This document shows, piece by piece, positions 1 through 6,878 of a DNA stretch of 7,437 nucleotides (positions are counted from its first letter, which is position 1; every line of letters begins with the position of its first letter). The position numbers and the translations under genes are program-made. Source of the DNA: JBHIBD01 sp046758865 (GTDB lineage Bacteria; Planctomycetota; Brocadiia; Brocadiales; Bathyanammoxibiaceae); NCBI GenBank assembly GCA_046758865.1, contig JBHIBD010000088.1, positions 1 to 7,437 on the forward strand, read 5' to 3'. A model generated the notes under the pieces. It did no database searches and was not told the origin of the DNA. It saw only the letters and a program-made list of their open reading frames with translations.

Positions 1-2
1 AA

Positions 3-224
3 GGTTGGGGGCAAGAAGACAGCGACCTTAGAGAGAGGCTTAAGAGGCTTGGTCTTAAACCAAAGTCTATTTTGACCCAGGCTATAGTCTTTCACCTCTA
101 CCATAAGCTGCACTCCACCAAGGCCGCCAGACCAAACTTTTCATACTCCAGACGCAGGAATATACCCATTTGCTGCATAAACGGCATTGAAAAACTACCT
201 CAAGCAGCGGCCGCCTCACAATAA
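3..224 (+). CDS. Glycosyltransferase family 2-type protein, C-terminal end only
   Basis: This is the last 73 codons of a gene that enters from the left edge, in frame 3 and ending in TAA at 222-224. Seen: it opens with GWGQEDSDLRERLKRLG, then an AIVFHLYHK segment (His codon at 93-95). The pattern G-W-G-x-E-D-x-D-L, followed by a helix and an H-L-x-H motif, is typical of the C-terminal galactosyltransferase-like region (Glyco_transf_7C type) of GT-A fold family 2 enzymes. In those, the E-D pair lies at the sugar-nucleotide/metal site and the His near the end binds metal or acceptor. The likely role is transfer of a sugar from a nucleotide-sugar to a surface polysaccharide or glycolipid, but donor and acceptor cannot be told from this piece. 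The tail after the motif is basic (YSRRRN) and ends in LPQAAAASQ. The last 25 bp overlap the convergent addA gene. The family call is fairly safe; the substrate is unknown. Confidence 0.8.
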   Translation, partial: GWGQEDSDLRERLKRLGLKPKSILTQAIVFHLYHKLHSTKAARPNFSYSRRRNIPICCINGIEKLPQAAAASQ

Positions 225-3200
225 CCTTGGTATTCGCACCACTCGCAGTGTGGGCCTTTTCTCTCCGGGTAAGTACCCCCTTCCTGTGCCCTAAAGAAGG
301 ACTCCAGTTCATCCTCCAAAAAACCCTTCATGGCCCTGGAGGACGTGTCCACATGGACGGCCTCCCCTGAGGCAATGAAAAATAGGATAGCTTCATCGGG
401 CTTCTGTCCATAAATGGCCTCAACCGCCAGGCTGTATAGCTGCATCTGGAACTCGTAACCCTTCATATCCTTCGGGATGAGAGAGGAAGACTTATAATCC
501 AGTAGATGCCAGCCTGAGCCGTTCGGAGAAAAAAGGAGGTCTATCTTTCCCCTAATGGGATTTCCCCTATGCTTAAAGACAAAGGGTTGCTCCCTCTCCG
601 CCCTTTGTGAGGTCTTTACCATGCAGCCCACAGGGCTGGAGTAGAAATCCACCACCCACTGTGTCACCGCATCGATTTGTCCTTGTGTGGGCCCGCTAAT
701 TAATGCCTCATCAAAGGCCTGTAGAATGATTCGTCGCAACTGCGATTCCTTAAAACCGGGCCGATATCTCTCAAGGACCGTGTGGGCTATGTTACCCAGA
801 ATATCCTTTCTGATTTCGTCGATTTCTCTCTGGTCAACAGGGGTCTCCCCCGCAAACTCAGTGTTTATGGCAGGTAACCCCAGGCGGTGTCTAAGGTGAT
901 ACAGTCTAGGACACAAGAGGAAGGACATAATTTCAGTAACTGAGTACACATAATTCCCACTGCTCCTGGTCTCAGGGGTGGCTCTTACAGAGGAAAGGAT
1001 GTTTTTCGCAGATGAGGGGGCTCCCGGTGGAAGCCCGAGTTTTTTTCCCTCCAAGACCTTTTGCTTATCCAGTGCTGGTAGTATTTTAAACGATGAGCGG
1101 GTCTTGTGCTTGATACCATCGGTGATTATCCGAAGCCTGCAGCCGTTATTTCCGAATGTAATTGACCCTGGCATGTCTACAGACTCCAGCGATAGGTTCA
1201 GGTTTTCTGCCAGGGCCTTTAACCATTCCCCCTTGCTGCCGGGGCCCAGTGCCCCACTCAGAATGAGATGCTCCTCGGCACGGGTCAGTGCAACGTAGAA
1301 GACACGCTCCATCTCCTCCAAGTCCTTTTGCCTCTGGTCCTCGACTATCTGGTAATAGTTGCGCGTTGTTTCTGGATTCTTGGTGGTAGGGTTAAGTGTC
1401 TTAAATCCCAGGCCCACTTTTTTTGAGAACGTAAGGTCTTCGGTTCGGTTAAGTTTTCTCCTGTTCAGGTCTGCTACGGCCACCACAGGGAATTCAAGCC
1501 CCTTTGCGGCATGGATGGTCATCAGCTTTACCACATCGCTCCTCTCTACGTCTGTGGGTGCCTCGGACTCTCTAATCTCCCTAAGCCTGAGGTCCGAAAT
1601 AACCCTGAAGAATTCGTTGAGTCCAGAAAACCCCTTCTTCTCCAAGCCCCTGGCCAGTTCCACAACCTTCCTTATATTTGCATACTTTTGCCTTCCTGAC
1701 GGGAGAGCCAACATCTTGGCGTCAAAATCGGTTTTATCCACTACGGCATCCATAAGGGAACCTATGGAGAGCCTTCCCTTAAGGTCCCTGAAATGTCTCA
1801 ATTGCTCCGCAAATCTCAGGAGTCTGTCCCTGTGGTGTGGCTCTATTTCTGGTATCTTGTCTGCGTGGCTGAGGGTGTAAAATAGTCCTCCCCCATCACC
1901 GTTTTTATCCTTGCTGTAGTGTGCCAACCAGAACAGACACTCGTCGCTTATACCTACAAACGGCGAACGCAGTACTGCGGCAAGCTTTATCTCATCCAGC
2001 GGACTGCCAATTATCCTCAAAAAATTTACAAGGTCTGTTATCTCCCTGGTGTTATACAGGCCCCTCCCCCTAGTGACAAAGAAGGGTATATTCAGCTCTG
2101 CCAGGGCCCGTTCGTATAACTTTATGTCTGCCGTGCTGCGCAGGAGGATGGCGAAATCACCGTAAGATACAGGAGTATCCACCTTGGGCCCGCCTAATCG
2201 GGTAATCATGACCTCTTTATTCTCAACTATATCCCGGATGCGCCTTGCAAGTGCAGTGGCCTCCAGCCGTCGGGCCTCGTCCATGTTGCTACCTCTGGTC
2301 AGGATTAGCTCCACAGATGGGGCTTTCTTTTTTTTGAAGCGTGAGACCGCAACAAGTTCCGACTGTTCTACCTGGCCGTTGCCTCCAGGAATGCCCCTAA
2401 AGACGTGATTAATGAAATCAATTATTTCCGGTCTGGCCCTAAAATTCGAGTTCAACCGTACAACCGCGCTGTTTTTCCTCTCAGCCTCTTTTCTGTGCTG
2501 GAGAAACACCTCCAGGTCGGCGTCTCTGAATCCATAGATTGACTGTCGTGCATCCCCTACCACAAACAGGTTGCCCTCCGACCTAAGGAGGTCGATAAGG
2601 GCCTTTTGCAGGTTATTGGTATCCTGGAACTCGTCCACCAGGATGTATTTGAACTTCTCCTTAAGCTCTTGTCTTACGTGTGGCGCCGTACGCAACAGTT
2701 GGATTGTCTTTTCGGTTAGGTCGTAGAAGTCCAGCACGCTTCGAGACCGTTTTTCCTCTTCGTACTTTCTAGACAACTCTACCAAAAATTTATTCAAGGC
2801 CATCCCCACCCCGGCAGCTTCCCCCTCGAAGAAGAGTCTGCGGAGTTCCGGAAAAAACCTCTCGCGCAGGTCTTTAAGATCGCCTTTCAGGGGTTCAGGA
2901 ACTGTGAGCCTACCGTGCAACCTCAACACCTCTTCAATGCGATTTATGTGGTCTACCGTTAGTTTCCCCGGTGTTGCACGGGTAGTATGGATAATCGGAG
3001 ACAGTGTAGAGGTAACCGCCCTAAGGTTTGTTAACATTTTCTCGGGAACTGACCTCTGTCTCAGATGTTCCTCTATTTCATCCAGACAGGCAGAAATTTT
3101 TTCCAGTACGGTTTTTATCTCTTGGGGTCGGACATCCATCTGAGGTGTGTCCTGTGGAGTAGCGCCAGTGCTTCGTATCTTGCCTATGATATTGATGGCG

Positions 3201-3691
3201 GCCTCCTCGAGGTGCTGACACTGTAGTCCTCCAAGAAGGAGGTCGAAGTCTTGGGGGTTAGACGTCTCCCATTCTGAGAGAAGGGCCTCGGCCAGGTTAC
3301 GTTCTAGGTACCGGGACTCGTATTCATCTAACACAGTGAATTCCGGGTCGACATCTGCCTCCAGTGCATGTTCTCTCAGGAGTCTGGTCGAGAAGCTGTC
3401 TATGGTAGAAAGGTAAGCGAACTCTATATCCTGTAGCTCTCGTTCAAGGCCAAGTTCCTCGAATTGGTTTGCTATCCTCTGCTTCATCTCACTTGCGGCC
3501 TTTTCTGTAAAGGTGATGGTCAGGATGTCCTGAATAGGTGTCTTTTTTGTGACCACAAGGTAGACAAAACGCTCTACCAGGACACGGGTCTTGCCCGAGC
3601 CTGCACCTGCGGTGACACAGATGTCGCGCCCAACAGTGTATACAGCCTCCTTCTGTGTATCGGTAAGAAAACGGTCTGTTGGTGGGTTCAT
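200..3691 (-). CDS. addA: AddA: ATP-dependent helicase/nuclease subunit A
   Basis: This is the motor and nuclease subunit of the AddAB double-strand-break resection complex; it should translocate 3'-5' and cut one strand. Residues are counted from the chosen ATG (1163 aa; B. subtilis AddA is about 1230). Seen in order: Q-motif TDTQKEAV (Q13), Walker A AGAGSGKT 28-35, Ia ITFTEKAASEM 59-69, STIDSF 95-100, Walker B ILVDEFQDT 350-358, III GDARQSIYGFRDAD 379-392, IV RLNSNFRA 412-419, V TIHAAKGLEF 725-734, VI VFYVALTRAEEHL 797-809. The PD-(D/E)XK nuclease follows: GNIAHTVLE (H969), GKIDLL (D1051), LLDYKS (D1065, K1067), QMQLY (Q1082, Y1086). Four cysteines (927, 1149, 1152, 1158; final C-x2-C-x5-C) form an iron-sulfur box, which is unusual for AddA. 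Start choice: the ATG at 3691 overlaps the addB TGA as ATGA, has GGAGG upstream, and gives an N-terminus (MNPPTDRFLTDTQ) like B. subtilis AddA. An in-frame ATG at 3715 would add 8 residues and has only a weak AGG before it. Helicase and nuclease motifs look intact. Confidence 0.95.
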   Translation of the reverse strand: MNPPTDRFLTDTQKEAVYTVGRDICVTAGAGSGKTRVLVERFVYLVVTKKTPIQDILTITFTEKAASEMKQRIANQFEELGLERELQDIEFAYLSTIDSFSTRLLREHALEADVDPEFTVLDEYESRYLERNLAEALLSEWETSNPQDFDLLLGGLQCQHLEEAAINIIGKIRSTGATPQDTPQMDVRPQEIKTVLEKISACLDEIEEHLRQRSVPEKMLTNLRAVTSTLSPIIHTTRATPGKLTVDHINRIEEVLRLHGRLTVPEPLKGDLKDLRERFFPELRRLFFEGEAAGVGMALNKFLVELSRKYEEEKRSRSVLDFYDLTEKTIQLLRTAPHVRQELKEKFKYILVDEFQDTNNLQKALIDLLRSEGNLFVVGDARQSIYGFRDADLEVFLQHRKEAERKNSAVVRLNSNFRARPEIIDFINHVFRGIPGGNGQVEQSELVAVSRFKKKKAPSVELILTRGSNMDEARRLEATALARRIRDIVENKEVMITRLGGPKVDTPVSYGDFAILLRSTADIKLYERALAELNIPFFVTRGRGLYNTREITDLVNFLRIIGSPLDEIKLAAVLRSPFVGISDECLFWLAHYSKDKNGDGGGLFYTLSHADKIPEIEPHHRDRLLRFAEQLRHFRDLKGRLSIGSLMDAVVDKTDFDAKMLALPSGRQKYANIRKVVELARGLEKKGFSGLNEFFRVISDLRLREIRESEAPTDVERSDVVKLMTIHAAKGLEFPVVAVADLNRRKLNRTEDLTFSKKVGLGFKTLNPTTKNPETTRNYYQIVEDQRQKDLEEMERVFYVALTRAEEHLILSGALGPGSKGEWLKALAENLNLSLESVDMPGSITFGNNGCRLRIITDGIKHKTRSSFKILPALDKQKVLEGKKLGLPPGAPSSAKNILSSVRATPETRSSGNYVYSVTEIMSFLLCPRLYHLRHRLGLPAINTEFAGETPVDQREIDEIRKDILGNIAHTVLERYRPGFKESQLRRIILQAFDEALISGPTQGQIDAVTQWVVDFYSSPVGCMVKTSQRAEREQPFVFKHRGNPIRGKIDLLFSPNGSGWHLLDYKSSSLIPKDMKGYEFQMQLYSLAVEAIYGQKPDEAILFFIASGEAVHVDTSSRAMKGFLEDELESFFRAQEGGTYPERKGPHCEWCEYQGYCEAAAA

Positions 3692-6600
3692 TTGCCTTTC
3701 TTTCCTCCGGACCATTTCTCAAACCTGCACACGTCCAGGAACTCACACTTCCCTTCTCCGCACATCTGGATGTCCCTGGGTGATACGTCCTTATTCCCTG
3801 ACACGATGCCGCTGACATGTCTCAGTATATGCGCCCTTGAGCGCTCGAGCAGTGTCTCCATGTCCTTTTCTTCCATAAAGAATGACCCCCTCGTAGGAAG
3901 CAATGTGGCCAGCAGCTTGACTCGAGCCTCCAGTATCCCGCTTCTTTCAGGTGGCTTTAGCGGATATAGCTGTGCCCCTATCGGCCTTACCTTGAGACAT
4001 TCCCTGGCTGCCATTAGGTAGATGGGGAGTTGGAGGTCCACTCCCTCTTCTACAATCTCGCCAAAGATTTTGCTCCCGTTAAGACCGCCTTTACTGTATT
4101 TGTAATCGAGTACCAGCCCGATGCACTCACCGTCTACCTCCGCTACGTCTACTCTATCTATTCTCCCCGATATCTTGATGGTGCCCAGTTCGCTGTCATG
4201 AATCTCAAGGGCGGGCCTGCCATCGCCACCAAAGGATTCTTCAAAATATCTGGGCCTTAGTGGGAGGAGGGTTTCATAGTACTTGTCCTTTTCCACAAGC
4301 GCTCTTAATGCTCGGAGCATCTCCTCCTTAACTCGCAGCTCATTCAGCCCAATGCGAATCCCGCGTGTCTTACTGGTAAAGACGTCTTTGAATGTACCTG
4401 CTATGTCTTTGTCCTTACCTTTGTAGTACCTCATAAGCGTTTCGTGGATTATCTCACCCTGGCGGACCGGGTTTAGCCCCTCTTCCGCAAGTGATTTAAG
4501 CGCCTCCAGTCGTAGTATATGCCTTGAGAAGTGAAGGAAGGGACACTGAGCATAGTCCCTGAGCTGGGTAGCTCTGTACGATGGGATTATCTCCTTTATG
4601 ATTTTGTGGTGTGCCCCTATGTCCCCTGCCTCAGGGGTACCCAGGGCTACCTTGAGGTCTTCGACCAGTATTGGGTCATCCCTGCGAAGGTCGTTATAGG
4701 CAGAGCGTGCCAGGATGTGGTGTGTCTCCTTATTGCTGCCCCTCCTGTAAGGTGTATTCAGGTGGTAGCAGATGAAATTTCGCAGGTCCTTCTGTGTCAA
4801 AATATTTCCGGCCGCAGGTATAAGGTCGGAAGGTGTCCTCTGCAGGAAAACATTCTTGAAACTCTTGGAGGAGAAGAGCCTTTTCACCTCCCTGAGGAAG
4901 AAGGACGGTACGTTAGGGTTACCACGGCTGTCAGTAGCGGGATAAGAAAGGATTAGCCTTTTGCTGGCCCTGGTGAGGGCGATATAGAAGAGAAAGCGCT
5001 CTTCCTCGCCAGTGTTTTTCAGGATTTCTTTGAGATTTATCCCTGTTAAACGGTTTAGCTGCCGCCGCTCCTTGTCCTTGAGGAATAGGTTCTCGCGCCC
5101 CTGTTTGGGAAACTGTCTCTCCAGTAACCCACCTACGAAGACGACCGGAAGCTCCCACTGCCGGGCCTCAAGGGCATCTATTACATTGACCACATCGTGC
5201 CTCTTGTCCTCAAGCGCATATGATGAGGCCGAGAGGGTATAAGATAGCTCCACCATGAAATTATTGAATGCAATAGGCTTCTCCCCCAGCATGCGTGCCA
5301 TTAAGTCTAGGACGGATAGAAACGACCTCAGTGCCTGCGCCTCTCTTTTAACAAGGTCTTCGTATGAGGGGTCTGTAGCCCCAGGCAGCGTGATGCATTC
5401 ACCCACCAGCCTGAGGAACCACTGTCTGAAGGCGTAGGCAGGTTTTGGTGCAGCTATCTCCTTCTCCAACTCTACCAATTTTTCAAAAAATCCCTTCACC
5501 CCGGGCCACGGTCCTTCTTGGGCCAGCTTTATCCACTTATCACTACCCGCCAGAAACCCCCTCCTCAGGGCCTTGCGTTCCAGTTGGTCCACCTCTTGGG
5601 AGGGCAGGTTAATATAAGGGGATTTAAGGACCTTGTGTAAATCTGTCTCCTCCCAATGCGAGGTGAATATTTGGGCCAGAGTTGTGACGGTCTTGATTAG
5701 CGGGCTCTCCATGAGGGGCCTTTTGACGTAGAGGCGTGCCGGGATGCCGTATCTGGAAAAGGTGGCCTCGATAAGCTCGTAGTAGGGTGTTATGTCCCGA
5801 AGTACCACCCCGATATCATTAAACCGCGCAGTACCCTCTGAGACCATTTTATATATTCGGCGCGCCATCTGTTCTACCTCATCCTCTATGTTTGCTGCCT
5901 CTATCACTTCAAGGCTGTCACCTGCCCTCGCGGTAGCAACGACAGGATTTTTGGCAAACAGGTGTCGCTCCACGTGGGCAAGCGTCTTGCTCGATGCAAA
6001 GCGCTTAGAAACGGAGTCTGTCAGTGATATTTCCTCAAAAAGTCCCAAGGGGTTTAGTTGCTCGTATACCTCTCTACACCTCTGGAATATGGGTGCATCT
6101 GGAGACTTCAGGTCGAGGACTAAACTCACGTATATATTGGGAATCTTTTGGACCAAAATTTTTAGTAGCCTGAACTCCACAGGAGTAAAGCTGTGGAAAC
6201 CGTCAACAACGAGCATCTCCTTTTCCCGCAATAAGGATGCATCACCTTTAAGCCTCTTCAGGGCTGCGTTCAGGATATCGTCCTCGTCACAGAATTTTTC
6301 ACTCTCAAGCGCCCCCTGAAAGCGTGAATAGGTCTCGACCAGTGCCTGATATTTTTCCCTTACGGCAGGAGTATTTAGCCTGCCTTTACTAACGAGTAGG
6401 TCTGTCTTGGTCCTGAACTCTGAAGGATATAGGGAATCCTCTTTCAATTCCTTAATAAATCTCAAGAGGGCAAAACGGAGTCCCTGGTACCCCCAAGAAT
6501 CTCCCAAAAATTTTGGCGGGTGTCTCTCAAGGAGGCCCTTCAGTATCGCCTCCTTTTCTAATTCAGAAATAACTCTGCCAGGGAGTCTCTTGTCGAGGAC

Positions 6601-6825
6601 CTCTTGAGCCAGGCGTGAGAATGTGAAGAGGCTATTGTCAACAAAGCCCCTGGCTGGCCCTTTTCGTATGATTACGTCTTTCAGATGCTCCACCTGGCTG
6701 TGTGTGGGGAGGAGAAATATCGCTTTCTCTGTGCTGGATGTCTCGATGTATCGGTAGAATTTATCCAGCACAAAGGCGGTCTTACCGCTGCCGGCACGGC
6801 CCAAAATGAGGAACTTTTCAGCCAT
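3688..6825 (-). CDS. addB: AddB: ATP-dependent helicase/nuclease subunit B
   Basis: This is the partner of AddA, 1045 aa (B. subtilis AddB is about 1166). In the studied enzyme it is a helicase-like scaffold that recognises Chi and carries a second nuclease cutting the opposite strand. Seen in order: Walker A GRAGSGKT 9-16; a degenerate Walker B LVVDGFHSF (D208, no DExx/Q), consistent with ATP binding but no helicase motor; a conserved VVNVIDALEARQWELPVVF stretch near 545-563 and GLLERQFP to 573; a motif VI-like FYIALTRASKRLIL 613-626. The PD-(D/E)XK domain follows: YRATQLRDYAQCPF (C761), GEIIHETL (H794), GRIDRVD (D890), LVLDYKYS (D907, K909), QLPIY (Q932, Y936). Iron-sulfur ligands would be C761, C1022, C1027 and C1033; the spacing C-x4-C-x5-C differs from the usual C-x2-C-x5-C. 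The start is well fixed: an in-frame TAA lies four codons upstream and the P-loop begins at residue 9. No Shine-Dalgarno sequence is visible. The gene overlaps addA by 4 nt. The basic tail (WSGGKKGK) follows the last cysteine. Confidence 0.93.
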   Translation of the reverse strand: MAEKFLILGRAGSGKTAFVLDKFYRYIETSSTEKAIFLLPTHSQVEHLKDVIIRKGPARGFVDNSLFTFSRLAQEVLDKRLPGRVISELEKEAILKGLLERHPPKFLGDSWGYQGLRFALLRFIKELKEDSLYPSEFRTKTDLLVSKGRLNTPAVREKYQALVETYSRFQGALESEKFCDEDDILNAALKRLKGDASLLREKEMLVVDGFHSFTPVEFRLLKILVQKIPNIYVSLVLDLKSPDAPIFQRCREVYEQLNPLGLFEEISLTDSVSKRFASSKTLAHVERHLFAKNPVVATARAGDSLEVIEAANIEDEVEQMARRIYKMVSEGTARFNDIGVVLRDITPYYELIEATFSRYGIPARLYVKRPLMESPLIKTVTTLAQIFTSHWEETDLHKVLKSPYINLPSQEVDQLERKALRRGFLAGSDKWIKLAQEGPWPGVKGFFEKLVELEKEIAAPKPAYAFRQWFLRLVGECITLPGATDPSYEDLVKREAQALRSFLSVLDLMARMLGEKPIAFNNFMVELSYTLSASSYALEDKRHDVVNVIDALEARQWELPVVFVGGLLERQFPKQGRENLFLKDKERRQLNRLTGINLKEILKNTGEEERFLFYIALTRASKRLILSYPATDSRGNPNVPSFFLREVKRLFSSKSFKNVFLQRTPSDLIPAAGNILTQKDLRNFICYHLNTPYRRGSNKETHHILARSAYNDLRRDDPILVEDLKVALGTPEAGDIGAHHKIIKEIIPSYRATQLRDYAQCPFLHFSRHILRLEALKSLAEEGLNPVRQGEIIHETLMRYYKGKDKDIAGTFKDVFTSKTRGIRIGLNELRVKEEMLRALRALVEKDKYYETLLPLRPRYFEESFGGDGRPALEIHDSELGTIKISGRIDRVDVAEVDGECIGLVLDYKYSKGGLNGSKIFGEIVEEGVDLQLPIYLMAARECLKVRPIGAQLYPLKPPERSGILEARVKLLATLLPTRGSFFMEEKDMETLLERSRAHILRHVSGIVSGNKDVSPRDIQMCGEGKCEFLDVCRFEKWSGGKKGK
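3695..3708 (-). promoter_or_regulatory. Ribosome binding site of addA, inside the addB 3' end
   Basis: Read on the minus strand this is GGAGGAAAGAAAGG followed by CAA and the ATG. The strong GGAGG (3704-3708) is 12 nt from the ATG, slightly far; the AAAGG (3695-3699) is 3 nt away, slightly close; together they give a purine-rich landing site. It decides the addA start in favour of the ATG at 3691-3689 over the upstream ATG at 3715-3713. Lying within addB coding sequence and next to an ATGA stop-start overlap, it suggests termination-reinitiation coupling between addB and addA. Confidence 0.7.
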
Positions 6826-6878
6826 TGGTAAATTTATATGGGTACATTGTCCGCCTCAGACGGATAGCCCTGCGTTTT

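Noticed and set aside
239..260. Possible plus-strand terminator for the glycosyltransferase (CCAC/GTGG hairpin followed by CCTTTT)
   Set aside because: The stem is only 4 bp and lies inside the codons for the conserved HCEWCEYQ segment of AddA, which explain the sequence.
1359..1880. Long plus-strand open frames such as 1359-1880, 3464-4021 and 5792-6319
   Set aside because: They lie opposite addA or addB, whose helicase and nuclease motifs are continuous across them. The plus-strand translations show no recognisable domain.
6850..6864. Short hairpin TCCGCC-TCA-GACGGA in the gap between the RAYT and addB genes
   Set aside because: The stem is 6 bp with a G-T pair and a 3-nt loop, and no T-run follows on the minus strand. 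It is too weak to call a terminator or regulator.
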